Notes under the pieces: model-generated
Database searches by the model: none
The model's input: the letters and a program-made list of their open reading frames with translations, nothing else
What the model was told of the DNA's origin: nothing
Part shown: positions 1-8,943 of the stretch, piece after piece
Layout of the letters: the number at the start of each line of letters is the position of its first letter
How positions within the stretch are numbered: position 1 is the stretch's first letter
Made by a program: the position numbers and the translations under genes
NCBI RefSeq assembly: GCF_020515625.1
Contig: NZ_JAIWPJ010000002.1
Coordinates: 868,001-932,000, forward strand
Reading direction: 5' to 3'
Source of the DNA: Natrinema amylolyticum
Lineage (GTDB): Archaea; Halobacteriota; Halobacteria; Halobacteriales; Natrialbaceae
Length of the DNA: 64,000 nt

Positions 1-3000
1 TTCGAATCGGCATCGTCGTTCGAGTCGGCGTCGTCGAACAGTGACCCGTCATCGTCGACCGTCTCCCCGTCATCGTCGGTGAAGATCGACTCCGACTCGC
101 CACCGAATATCGAGTCGTCCGTCGCGGACTCGTCCGGCTCCGCGTTCGGTTCGGCGGTCGTCGGTTCGCTCCCATCGATCGGCCCGTCATCGGAGGTGAC
201 ATCGGCCGACGAGTCCCCACCTCCGTCGTCGATATCGATAGTCGGCGGCTCACCGTCGGTGGCTTCCGTCGTTGACTGGTCGTCGCTCCCCGTACCGGTG
301 TCATCGCCACCCTCGTCGCGATTGGTCTCGTCCGACTTCGTTGCTCCGCTGTCGATGTCGATCGTCGGTGGCTCCGGTTCGTCGCTTGAGGCCGAGTCCA
401 TCCCGGCAGCGAGTTGCTCACTGAGATCGTCTGCCGGCGTACCGTCGCTCGAGTCCGGATCGAAGATCGAATCGAGATCGTCTTCCGGGAACATCGAGTC
501 GAATCCGGAGGTGTCCGGTCGACCGTGTGTCGGCGACTCGTGGTCGCCAGTCGTCTGTCCCGACTCGGGATCGTCGATCGTCTCGCCCATATCGTCGAAC
601 AGTCCGCCCAGATCGCTATCATCGGGATCGTCGGAGGGGAACACCGTCGAATCGTTCGCTGTCGATCCCGCGGCGTCACTCGCCTCGGTACCGCCCGATT
701 CGGTCGTGCTGTCGGCTGGGCCGCGCTCGTCCGCGTCCGACTCGGCCGGTCGCCCAGCGTCCCCGCCGCCAGCGGTCGACGTTTCGGCTTGGGTAGTTGG
801 GGTCTCTTCCGGTGTGTCACTCGCTGCAGGAGAATCGATGGCACTGCCGGAATCGCCGGATATCGCGGTTTCATCGGCCGTTCCCGATACCGGGCCGGAA
901 TCGGCATCGGTAGCCGTTTCGTCGGTGGCCGCGCCATCGGAGACGGTGTTCCCGGTGACCGCGGGCGCTCCGGTGTCGCTATCTGCATCGGCCCCGTCCC
1001 CGTCGCTCAGCCACGCCGGCTCGTCGCCGCCGTCCTCGCCTTCGATGGCGAATTCGGTCGAACTGTCGCCCAGTTCCCACTCCTCTTCGTCGACAGTCCC
1101 GTCGACGTCGCCGCCGAACTCGAACTCGTCGCTGTCGGCGCGGTCGACCTCGATCGTGCTCTCTGCTTCGATGTCGCCCAGCGAATTCGCGAGTCCGCTG
1201 GGGACTTCCCCGCGGAACTCCTCGAATAGTGACTCCTCGGCCCGTTCCAAGATGTCCATCGAGAGGTTGTACGTCTCGCTGGTCGCCTCGGGCCGCGGAA
1301 CGAGCTCCTCCTTTTCGGGATCAACGTCGATCAGGACGCTCTCCATCTCGCGGAGGTCCTCGAGGCTGTCCTCGAGTTGCCCGTTCGCGATGAGCGTGAG
1401 GATGGTCTCGGGATCGTTGATGAACGCCTGCACGGTCGCCGCGACCTGTGCGTACGTGTTCAGTTCGTTCTTGATGAGGTACGCGAGGATGACCTCGCGC
1501 TTGAACAGTTCCTCCTCGAGTTTCTCCTTGCTCCACCCGCGATCGAACTGGATCTCCTGTAAAGTGTTCGAGTCCCCCATCTTGAGGTACTCGTCGGTCT
1601 CCGCCTGCCACTGGTAGACGTCTTGAACGTTGATCTCGTCGTGTTCGGCCTCGTAGTGGTTGATCTCGGTCAGCGACTTGTTCCGGCGGACCTTCCGGCC
1701 TTGGACGCGGGTCTGCGTCTGAATCGAGACGAGGTCCAGCGCGGTGAACATCGTCTTCGAGACGTTGATCGGATCAGTCGTGAACCGCTTGAGCACCTCG
1801 TCGACGGAGTCGGCGTGGAAGGTGGTGTAAGTGGTGTGACCCGTCGACATGACCTGGAAGAGCGTCCGCCCCTCCTCGCCACGGATCTCACCCATGACGA
1901 TGTAGTCGGGCCGCTGGCGCAGTGCGGCCTCGAGCAGGTCGAACTCGTCGACGTCGCCCTGTTCGTCGTCGGAGAACGAGGGACGAGTGACGCTGGCGAT
2001 CCAGTTTCGCTGCGGGAGTTCGACCTCGCGGGTGTCCTCGATGGAGACGATCTTGGCGCTCGAGGGGATAAAGAGCGAGACGGCGTTCAGCGAGGTAGTC
2101 TTCCCGGACGCAGTACCGCCGGCGAAGATCAGGCTCTTGTGGTTCTCGATGGCGAGCCAGAGGAAGGCCATCTCGTCTAGGCTGAAGGTGTTCCAGTTGA
2201 TGAGGTCGATCGGGGTGAACGGAACGTCCTTGAACTGACGGATGGTGTAGTTAGTCCCGTGGTCGGAGACTTCCTTTCCGAGGGTGAGCTGGGCACGCGA
2301 GCCGTCGGGGAGCGTCGCGTCGACCTGTGGTAGTCGTTTACTGATCCCTTTGCCCGACCGCTGGGCGAGTTTGACGACGAAATCGTCGAGTTCCTCCTCA
2401 CCGTGGTAGATGTTCGAGATGATCTGTTCGTACTCGGAGTGATAGACGAAGACGGGCGAGTTGTAGCCGTCGACGGAGATGTCCTCGACGTTGATGTCGT
2501 GTTTGATCCCGTCGATACGCTCGTAGCCGATGAAGTCCCGCGTGAGCTCATAGAGGAGCTTCTCGACCTGATACTCGCTCAGCGTGTCCGGGTCGTCCGC
2601 GAGAATGGCCGGTTCGGGTCGGACCTCGATCCCGCCGAGTTGGCTCGGGCCGGTGTCCTCGGCCTCGGCCACGGCCTCCTCGTCGCCGTCGAGCAGTCCT
2701 CGAAGCACCTGAACCATCCCTTCGGACGTGCTGCCCGAGGTCGCCTCGAAGAGGTCGTACCGTTTCAGCAACCGTCGGGTTTCGTCCTCGATCACCGTTC
2801 GGCGGCCGCCCTCGGTCGCCTTCTCCTTGATGCCGTCCTCGGAGTACTTGATCGCCTTCCTGAGTTTGCCCGAGAGGAACTCTTTGAGTTCCATCTCGAT
2901 CTCGTTCTGGTAGGGCTCGATCATGTAGTACTTCTTCTCGTTTTCCTTCTCCGAATGGAAGATGACGACGTAGGCGTAGGGTTTGTTCACCCAGTAGCGC

Positions 3001-3719
3001 TCGACCTCCCGAAAGTGGGTCTTCTTCTCGAAGGGAACCGCTTTCTCGAGATCGTAGCGATTGGAGACGGTGGTGTTCCCCGCGGGCGTCGTGAAGAACT
3101 CGTCCTCGTCGAGATCCTCTTCGACGTTGACGGTGCGTTCCTCGACGACGTCGTCGAGGTCCAAGGCGGCGTCGTTGGCAGCGGCCAGACGTCCCTCTAT
3201 CGTATCGGGATCGAAGCCGAGCGCGTCCGATTTGTCGAGCGGTGACGATTCGTCGTGATCGTACGCCAGCTTGTAGTGTTCCCAGGTCCAGATGTCCTTG
3301 ATGACCGGTGTCGTCTCCGGGTCGGTGTACTTCTGGACGATCGGCTGGAGCGTGGCAGCGTTGTCGCCGGCGATCGGCAGGATCTGTTCCTCGAGGTCGT
3401 CGGGGTGGTAGCCGAGGTAGGACGTCGGATCGAACTCGACTCGGTCCCAGTCGTCCCCGCTCGGGATCGGCCCGACGTTCGCGCCGGTATCGAGTCCGAG
3501 CTGGTCTGTCTCGGCACCGTCGTCGGGATACAGGTCAGCCACTTCGTCGCCGTACCCGTACTCCTTCATGAATTCTTCCCACGTGTACTCGCCGACGCTG
3601 ATCGCCGAATTCGACGTCAGATCAGCGGTTTGAGACCGCTCGCCTTCCGACGCAGAGTCGGATGCCTCCCCCTCAGAATAGTCCCCGGCATCCGATTGGT
3701 CGGCCTCGTCAATAGCCAT
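1..3719 (-). CDS. Type II/IV secretion system (archaeal pilus/GspE-type) ATPase, C-terminus cut by window edge
   Basis: Cytoplasmic hexameric ATPase that would power assembly of a type IV pilus or related filament. Reading from ATG at 3719 the frame stays open to base 1, so at least 1239 residues are visible and the stop lies outside the window. Walker A (FAGGTASGKTT) is near residue 530, the Walker B region with its acidic cluster (YIVMGEIRGEEG) near 605, and the conserved GHTTYTTFHADS segment follows. The N-terminal 100 residues are acidic and poorly ordered. From about residue 800 onward the protein is a low-complexity tail dominated by Asp, Glu, Ser, Thr and Gly, far beyond the catalytic core. 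The pilin and membrane-platform partner genes, if adjacent, are off the left edge. The family call is secure; which filament it serves is unknown. Confidence 0.9.
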   Translation of the reverse strand, partial: MAIDEADQSDAGDYSEGEASDSASEGERSQTADLTSNSAISVGEYTWEEFMKEYGYGDEVADLYPDDGAETDQLGLDTGANVGPIPSGDDWDRVEFDPTSYLGYHPDDLEEQILPIAGDNAATLQPIVQKYTDPETTPVIKDIWTWEHYKLAYDHDESSPLDKSDALGFDPDTIEGRLAAANDAALDLDDVVEERTVNVEEDLDEDEFFTTPAGNTTVSNRYDLEKAVPFEKKTHFREVERYWVNKPYAYVVIFHSEKENEKKYYMIEPYQNEIEMELKEFLSGKLRKAIKYSEDGIKEKATEGGRRTVIEDETRRLLKRYDLFEATSGSTSEGMVQVLRGLLDGDEEAVAEAEDTGPSQLGGIEVRPEPAILADDPDTLSEYQVEKLLYELTRDFIGYERIDGIKHDINVEDISVDGYNSPVFVYHSEYEQIISNIYHGEEELDDFVVKLAQRSGKGISKRLPQVDATLPDGSRAQLTLGKEVSDHGTNYTIRQFKDVPFTPIDLINWNTFSLDEMAFLWLAIENHKSLIFAGGTASGKTTSLNAVSLFIPSSAKIVSIEDTREVELPQRNWIASVTRPSFSDDEQGDVDEFDLLEAALRQRPDYIVMGEIRGEEGRTLFQVMSTGHTTYTTFHADSVDEVLKRFTTDPINVSKTMFTALDLVSIQTQTRVQGRKVRRNKSLTEINHYEAEHDEINVQDVYQWQAETDEYLKMGDSNTLQEIQFDRGWSKEKLEEELFKREVILAYLIKNELNTYAQVAATVQAFINDPETILTLIANGQLEDSLEDLREMESVLIDVDPEKEELVPRPEATSETYNLSMDILERAEESLFEEFRGEVPSGLANSLGDIEAESTIEVDRADSDEFEFGGDVDGTVDEEEWELGDSSTEFAIEGEDGGDEPAWLSDGDGADADSDTGAPAVTGNTVSDGAATDETATDADSGPVSGTADETAISGDSGSAIDSPAASDTPEETPTTQAETSTAGGGDAGRPAESDADERGPADSTTESGGTEASDAAGSTANDSTVFPSDDPDDSDLGGLFDDMGETIDDPESGQTTGDHESPTHGRPDTSGFDSMFPEDDLDSIFDPDSSDGTPADDLSEQLAAGMDSASSDEPEPPTIDIDSGATKSDETNRDEGGDDTGTGSDDQSTTEATDGEPPTIDIDDGGGDSSADVTSDDGPIDGSEPTTAEPNAEPDESATDDSIFGGESESIFTDDDGETVDDDGSLFDDADSNDDADS

Positions 3720-3910
3720 TGCATCCACGCTGACGTTCACCCCTCAAAAAATTCATCCGCCCATTACCATTTCTGATAATCCAAAATCCACCCGTGTTCG
3801 ATCGATTCACCGCGGTCACTGAGGATATAAGACATATAAATGATAGTAATACGCTGGTATTTGACCGAGTAATCGATGGCAATACGGCCGTAGTGTAATT
3901 AGAAATATGA

Positions 3911-3994
3911 TAACTCAGACACTTCTATAATAACCGCAAAATCGGGGATGGCAGTATGATACCTGGCACCAATTTGGGTAACTCAGAACACCTC
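3911..3994. repeat. Imperfect direct repeat in AT-rich intergenic region
   Basis: The 330-bp gap between the secretion ATPase and the liv operon is markedly AT-rich compared with its neighbours and contains no convincing gene. Within it TAACTCAGACACTTC (3911-3925) and TAACTCAGAACACCTC (3979-3994) are near-identical direct repeats about 68 bp apart. Their position upstream of the liv TATA box makes them candidate regulator half-sites; no factor can be named. Confidence 0.4.
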
Positions 3995-4016
3995 ATGTTT
4001 GAATCTATACATCATG

Positions 4017-4026
4017 TTTATATATA
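4017..4026 (+). promoter_or_regulatory. TATA box of the liv/acyl-CoA operon
   Basis: TTTATATATA lies about 26-30 nt before the expected transcript start near 4047 and so 25-40 nt before the candidate TTG (4051) and GTG (4057) start codons. This fits the short-leader promoters usual in haloarchaea. Confidence 0.6.
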
Positions 4027-4056
4027 CTCATTGCCCACGTCAGGACGTGGTTGACA

Positions 4057-5364
4057 GTGGGAGATAATAACGTAGCGCAAGGGTCACGAAGTATTGCGTC
4101 ACCAAGTAGCAGCGCTGGATACGATCGTCGGACGTTTCTGAAGACGGCGACGGCCGGCGCGGGGCTCGCATCGATCGCCGGCTGTCTCGGCGGTGGGGGT
4201 GGCAGCGGCGTCACGCTGGGTGCGCTGAACATCATGTCCGGCTTCGCCTCGCTGTACGGCGAGGAAGCCGAGCGAGGATACGATCTCGCGGTCCAAGAGA
4301 TCAATGACGACGGCGGTATCGACGGTGACGACGTCGAGGTGATCCTCCGCGACACGGAGGCCGACTCCAACACGGCAACCCAGCAGATGACCAGCCTGAT
4401 CGAGGAAGAGGGCGTCGACGGCTTGATGGGACTCGACAGCAGCGGTGTCGCACAGAACATCGCTCCCCAAATCAAGCAAAACCAGATGCCGCTCATGATC
4501 ACGCACGCGGCGACGCCGTACGTCACTTCACCCGAGGGCGAAACGGAAGATTCGGTCGGTAACGACTACGTCTTTCGGTGTTCTAACACCGTCGCCCACG
4601 ACATGTTCGGTGCCGCACAGGTCGCCTCGGAGCTCGACGCGACCGAGTGGGCGACGATCGGTCCCGACTACGCGTTCGGGTACGACACGTGGGCCTATTT
4701 CCAGGCCTTCGCGGAGGGGATCGGCGTCGACGCCGAGTTCACGGCCGAGCAGTTCCCCGCTCTCGAGACGAACGACTACTCGCCGTTCATCAGTTCGATC
4801 CTCGACGCGGACCCGGACGCCGTTATCACGCCGCTGTGGGGTTCCGACCTGACGACGTTCCTCGGTCAAGCGGAAGACTCCGGCTGGTTCGATCAGATCG
4901 ATCACACGTTGATCAGCGTCGGGATGGGGACGGACCTGCCGTCCGACGGAAACCCAATCCCGGAGGGAACGTGGGCGTCCACCCGGTACGACCCCTTCGT
5001 TCCCGACAGCGAGGAGAACAACACCTTCCGAGAGACGTACGTCGAGGAGTACGACACGCTGCCGACGTACAACGCCGAAGGTGCCTACCGAGCGGTATAC
5101 CTGTATAAGATGGCGATCGAAGAGGGCGGCGGCACGAGCGCTGACGATCTGATCGGTCAGTTCTCCGGGATGCAACACACCGGTCCGGTCGGTGAGTACG
5201 AGTTCACCGAGACGAACCAGGCTTCGGTCGCCTCTATCTGGGGCCAAGTCAGTTACGACGAGGAGTGGGAAAGCAACGTGCTGGACCCGGTCGAACGGTA
5301 CGACGCCGCACCGGCAGACGTTCGGGGCGCGCTCGAGGGCTCGGACCTGCCCGCGGGCCTGTAG
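4057..5364 (+). CDS. Liv-type ABC transporter substrate-binding lipoprotein
   Basis: Extracytoplasmic receptor of the branched-chain amino acid/amide (periplasmic-binding type I, Peripla_BP_6) family. The N-terminus is a Tat lipoprotein signal: twin Arg in DRRTFLK, a short hydrophobic stretch, then a lipobox ending in AGC. The mature part begins with an MSGFASLYGEEAERGYDLAV segment typical of LivK-like receptors. About 435 residues from GTG 4057; a TTG at 4051 in the same frame is the alternative. It heads an operon of two permeases, two ATPases, an acyl-CoA synthetase and an SDR. Because those enzymes activate and oxidise carboxylic acids, the ligand may be an organic acid rather than an amino acid (inference). 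Family assignment is firm, substrate is open. Confidence 0.9.
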   Translation: MGDNNVAQGSRSIASPSSSAGYDRRTFLKTATAGAGLASIAGCLGGGGGSGVTLGALNIMSGFASLYGEEAERGYDLAVQEINDDGGIDGDDVEVILRDTEADSNTATQQMTSLIEEEGVDGLMGLDSSGVAQNIAPQIKQNQMPLMITHAATPYVTSPEGETEDSVGNDYVFRCSNTVAHDMFGAAQVASELDATEWATIGPDYAFGYDTWAYFQAFAEGIGVDAEFTAEQFPALETNDYSPFISSILDADPDAVITPLWGSDLTTFLGQAEDSGWFDQIDHTLISVGMGTDLPSDGNPIPEGTWASTRYDPFVPDSEENNTFRETYVEEYDTLPTYNAEGAYRAVYLYKMAIEEGGGTSADDLIGQFSGMQHTGPVGEYEFTETNQASVASIWGQVSYDEEWESNVLDPVERYDAAPADVRGALEGSDLPAGL

Positions 5365-5387
5365 GATCAACCATCACGATTACTGCC

Positions 5388-6281
5388 ATGAATCCGATAA
5401 ACATATTTCCACTCGTCGGGCTCGGTGACGTCGTTATCGGGCTAAGCCTCGGAAGTCGGTTGTTCCTGATCGCCGTCGGGTTGAGCCTGATCTTCGGCGT
5501 GCTCGGCGTGCTCAATTTCGCACACGGAGCGTTCTACATGCTCGGCGCGTACTTCGCCCTGACCGTCACGACGAACCTGGTCGGAAACTTCTGGCTGGGG
5601 ATGGTCGTCGGCGCGATCGCGGTCGGTCTCGTCGGCGCGCTCATCGAAGTGGTGACGATTCGGCCGTTGTACGACCGCGCCGACAGCGACCTCGATCAGT
5701 TGATCGTCACGTTCGGGTTCGTCCTCATCATTCACGAGGCGGTTCGCTTCGTCTGGGGGTCGCAACCGTATCCGACGCCGGTCCCGGGACTGCTCGACTT
5801 TTCCGTGTCGATCGGGGGCAGTCGGTTCACCGCCTACCGGCTGTTCGTCATCGTCGCGGCGCTCGCTGTGATGGTCGGCCTCTGGCTGTTCATCAAGAAG
5901 ACCTACTTCGGATCGCTCGTCCGGGGGACCTCCTCGGACCGGGAGATGGCGTCGATGCTCGGCGTCGACGTGCCACGGCTGTACACCGCGGTGTTCTTCG
6001 CGGGGAGTCTCCTCGCGGGCCTCGGCGGTGCCCTCGCGGCTCCGATGCAATCGATCGGCCCGAGCCTGGGCGAGTCGGTGATCATCGACGCGTTCATCAT
6101 CGTCGTCATCGGCGGTCTCGGTTCGCTGTCTGGCGCGTTCGTCGGCGCGATGTTCGTCGGCATGATGCAGAGCATCGTCCCCCAGTTCTTCGCCGCCGGC
6201 AGCATCGCAGTCCCGTTCCTCGCTATGGTCATCGTATTACTGTTCAAACCGGAAGGACTGTTCGGAGGGATCGGTGAATGA
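5388..6281 (+). CDS. livH: Liv-type ABC transporter permease (LivH family)
   Basis: Integral membrane permease of 297 residues with about eight hydrophobic segments. It carries the LivH signature NFAHGAFYMLGAYFA near the N-terminus and GGLGSLSGAFVGA near the C-terminus. ATG 5388 was chosen because the protein then begins directly with the first membrane segment; the frame is open further upstream but there overlaps the receptor gene. It starts 23 nt after the receptor stop, and its own stop overlaps the next ATG by 4 nt, so translation is probably coupled. It should form the channel with the LivM-type partner. Confidence 0.9.
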   Translation: MNPINIFPLVGLGDVVIGLSLGSRLFLIAVGLSLIFGVLGVLNFAHGAFYMLGAYFALTVTTNLVGNFWLGMVVGAIAVGLVGALIEVVTIRPLYDRADSDLDQLIVTFGFVLIIHEAVRFVWGSQPYPTPVPGLLDFSVSIGGSRFTAYRLFVIVAALAVMVGLWLFIKKTYFGSLVRGTSSDREMASMLGVDVPRLYTAVFFAGSLLAGLGGALAAPMQSIGPSLGESVIIDAFIIVVIGGLGSLSGAFVGAMFVGMMQSIVPQFFAAGSIAVPFLAMVIVLLFKPEGLFGGIGE

Positions 6282-7465
6282 GCACGCAAGAGGACGGACT
6301 CATCGGTCGGATCGGTGCGTTCGGATACCGAGCGGTCGGTAACGGCTGGACCAGCGAGCGGTTCGTGCTGCTCGGTCTGCTCGCTCTGGTACTCGTCTCC
6401 TTCGGTCCCCGGTTTCAGGTGTACCTGTTCACCGAGTTCCTGATCATCGCGCTGTTCGCCGTCGCCTTCAACCTGCTGTACGGCTACACCGGGTTACTCT
6501 CGTTCGGGCACGCGATGTTCTTCGGTGCGGGCGCGTACGGGCTCGCGATCGTGATACGCGATTACCAGTCGCCGATCGCCGACGTCGTCGGTACCGGCCT
6601 CGCGCCGCTTGCTACGTTCGTCGTCGGCGGGCTCGTCGGCGTCCTGCTGGCGCTCGTGCTCGCGATTCCCGTCGGCTACCTCAGCGTCCGCCTCGAGGAG
6701 ATCTACTTCGCGCTGATCACCCTCGCCTTCGGGATGCTGTTCTACTCGCTGTTGCTCCAGGATCCCTACGGGCTCACCAACGGGACCGACGGCATCTTCG
6801 TCCTGCTCGGGACCGTCGAACTCGGTGGGACGGAGTTCAGACTCGGCGAACGGCGGACGTACTACTACCTCACGGCGACGATCGTCGTGGCGTCGATCTA
6901 CGCCATCTGGCGGATCGTCAACTCGCCGTTCGGCACGATCTGCAAGGCGCTCCGCGAGAGCCCCGATCGGGCCGCAGCGCTCGGGGTCAACGTCACCGTC
7001 CATCGTTGGATGACTTTCATCGTCTCGGCGCTGTTCGTCGGCATCGCCGGCGTCCTGATCGCCGGCTTCGCGAGCGTCGCCACGCCCAACGAAGCCCACT
7101 GGACGATGAGCGCGACGCCAGTCGTCGCGACCGTCATCGGCGGTGCCGGATACTTCGGCGGGCCGATCGTCGGCGCGTTCCTCTACCACTACGTCCGGTG
7201 GGGGATCAGCCGCTTCCCGGCGCTCGAGGCCTACTGGGAGCTGTTCTTCGGAATCATGCTCATCGTCGTCGTCCTCTACTTCAAGCAGGGGGCCGCCGGC
7301 GGATTGGCCATGATCGGTGCGTGGCTCCAGGACGTCCAGGCAGCTTACGACCGCGGCGGCGCGGGCGAAGCGGCGTCGTTCGTCGGCGAGTCGATCAGCG
7401 AGAAGTTCGCGAACGCGACGTCACAGCTCACTGGGCGATCCGACGACGGGGGTGTCGACCGATGA
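6278..7465 (+). CDS. livM: Liv-type ABC transporter permease (LivM family)
   Basis: Second membrane subunit, 395 residues, with the LivM hallmark YGYTGLLSFGHAMFFGAG after two N-terminal membrane helices and a GGAGYFGGPIVGA segment near residue 290. It is longer than a minimal LivM by a roughly 50-residue soluble C-terminal tail. ATG overlaps the livH stop by 4 nt and its stop overlaps the livG ATG by 4 nt. Pairs with LivH to form the translocation pore. Confidence 0.9.
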   Translation: MSTQEDGLIGRIGAFGYRAVGNGWTSERFVLLGLLALVLVSFGPRFQVYLFTEFLIIALFAVAFNLLYGYTGLLSFGHAMFFGAGAYGLAIVIRDYQSPIADVVGTGLAPLATFVVGGLVGVLLALVLAIPVGYLSVRLEEIYFALITLAFGMLFYSLLLQDPYGLTNGTDGIFVLLGTVELGGTEFRLGERRTYYYLTATIVVASIYAIWRIVNSPFGTICKALRESPDRAAALGVNVTVHRWMTFIVSALFVGIAGVLIAGFASVATPNEAHWTMSATPVVATVIGGAGYFGGPIVGAFLYHYVRWGISRFPALEAYWELFFGIMLIVVVLYFKQGAAGGLAMIGAWLQDVQAAYDRGGAGEAASFVGESISEKFANATSQLTGRSDDGGVDR

Positions 7466-8229
7466 CGACCGTCCTCCGCACCGAGGAACTGCGCAAGCAG
7501 TTCGGCGATCTGATCGCCACCGATGACGTCAGCCTCGCGTTCGACGACGAGGAGGTCACCAGTATCATCGGTCCCAACGGGGCCGGGAAGACCACGTTCT
7601 ACAACCTGCTGACGGGCGTCTTGCAGCCGACCAGCGGCGAGATCTGGCTCCGCAAGGACGGCGACATGCGCGAGATCACCGACGCGGAACCCCACGAGGT
7701 CGCGCGCAACGGCCTCTCGCGGTCCTACCAGATCACGAACATCTTCGAGGGGCTGACGGTCCGCGAGAACCTACAGGTCGCGCGGATCACCCACGAGGGG
7801 CGGACATTCGACATGCGCTCGCGTCCAGAGGTCGACGAGGAACTCAACCGGGAAATCGACGAGCTCATGGAGCTCACCAACCTGACGAGCATCGCCGAGA
7901 CCCAGTGTGATACGCTGAGCCACGGCGAGAAGCGCAACGTCGAGATCGCGCTGGCGCTGGCGATCGAGCCGACGGTGTTCCTCTTGGACGAGCCGACCGC
8001 GGGGATGAACCCGACCGAGACGGAGGAGATCGTCTCGCTCATTCAGGAGCTGAATCGGGACATCGAGGCGACGTTCATCGTCACCGAACACGACATGGAC
8101 GTCGTCACCGACATCTCCGATCGGATCGTCGTCCTCGCCGACGGTGCGGTGCTCGCCGACGGCGAACCGCAGGCGGTACTGAACGACGAACGAGTGACCG
8201 AAGCCTACCTCGGAAGTGAGACCGTATGA
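7462..8229 (+). CDS. livG: Liv-type ABC transporter ATP-binding protein (LivG family)
   Basis: ATPase of 255 residues. Walker A GPNGAGKTT is at residues 37-45, the ABC signature is the variant LSHGEKRNVEIALAL, and Walker B is VFLLDEPTAGM, followed by the H-loop in TEHDMD. The GxxRSYQ Q-loop and NLQVAR segment are LivG-like. ATG 7462 overlaps livM by 4 nt; the frame extends upstream but only inside livM. Forms the heterodimeric motor with the downstream ATPase. Confidence 0.92.
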   Translation: MTTVLRTEELRKQFGDLIATDDVSLAFDDEEVTSIIGPNGAGKTTFYNLLTGVLQPTSGEIWLRKDGDMREITDAEPHEVARNGLSRSYQITNIFEGLTVRENLQVARITHEGRTFDMRSRPEVDEELNREIDELMELTNLTSIAETQCDTLSHGEKRNVEIALALAIEPTVFLLDEPTAGMNPTETEEIVSLIQELNRDIEATFIVTEHDMDVVTDISDRIVVLADGAVLADGEPQAVLNDERVTEAYLGSETV

Positions 8230-8942
8230 CCGTTCTGGACATCGACGAGATCGACACCTACTACGGAAACAGCCACATCCTCCACGACGTTTCGCTGGAT
8301 CTGGCGGAAGGCGAAGTCGTCGCACTGCTCGGTCGCAACGGGGCCGGAAAGACGACGACGATGCGCTCGATCATGGGCGTGACTCCGCCCCGACGCGGGC
8401 GTATCAGATACCGCGGCGAGGACATCGTGGGGAAATCGCCCGACGAGATCAACGAACTCGGGATCAATCTGGTCCCCGAGGACCGCCGGGTGTTCCCGAC
8501 GCTGACCGTCCACGAGAACATCGTCCTCGCGCACAAGCTCGCGGCGGATCCGCGCCCCGTCGAGGAGATGTACGAGCTGTTCCCGATCCTCGACGACCTG
8601 CGGACGAACAACGGCCAGAACCTGAGCGGCGGCGAACAGCAGATGCTCGCCGTCGCTCGCGCGCTCGTCCAGCAGCCGTCGACGCTATTGCTCGACGAGC
8701 CGACCGAGGGACTGGCACCCGTCATCGTCGACGACCTCCGGGAGATGCTCCAGGACGTCGTCGACCGGGACGTGACCGTCCTGCTCTCCGAGCAGAACGT
8801 CAACTTCGCGTTCGAACTCGCGACGCGGGGCTACGTCATCGATACCGGCTCGATCGTGTTCGAGGGCTCCATCGAGGAGATCCGCGAGCGCGACGACCTG
8901 CTCGAGAAGTACCTCGCCGTCTCCCCGGAGGAGGTGGCCTGA
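8226..8942 (+). CDS. livF: Liv-type ABC transporter ATP-binding protein (LivF family)
   Basis: Second motor subunit, 238 residues. It opens with LDIDEIDTYYGNSHILHDVS, as in LivF, then Walker A GRNGAGKTTT, signature LSGGEQQMLAVARAL and Walker B LLLDEPTEGLAP. Overlaps livG by 4 nt and is followed one base after its stop by the acyl-CoA synthetase ATG, which ties transport and CoA activation into one transcript. Confidence 0.92.
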   Translation: MTVLDIDEIDTYYGNSHILHDVSLDLAEGEVVALLGRNGAGKTTTMRSIMGVTPPRRGRIRYRGEDIVGKSPDEINELGINLVPEDRRVFPTLTVHENIVLAHKLAADPRPVEEMYELFPILDDLRTNNGQNLSGGEQQMLAVARALVQQPSTLLLDEPTEGLAPVIVDDLREMLQDVVDRDVTVLLSEQNVNFAFELATRGYVIDTGSIVFEGSIEEIRERDDLLEKYLAVSPEEVA

Positions 8943-8943
8943 G

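Noticed and set aside
1-1000. Tandem repeat of GTC/ATC triplets at the left edge
   Set aside because: It is codon-level repetition of Asp and Glu in the ATPase tail, not a non-coding repeat array.
79-1617. Long open frame (512 codons) on the plus strand opposite the secretion ATPase
   Set aside because: It is the Ser/Val/Pro-rich antisense of an Asp/Glu-rich coding strand; the minus frame has the Walker motifs and stays open to base 1.
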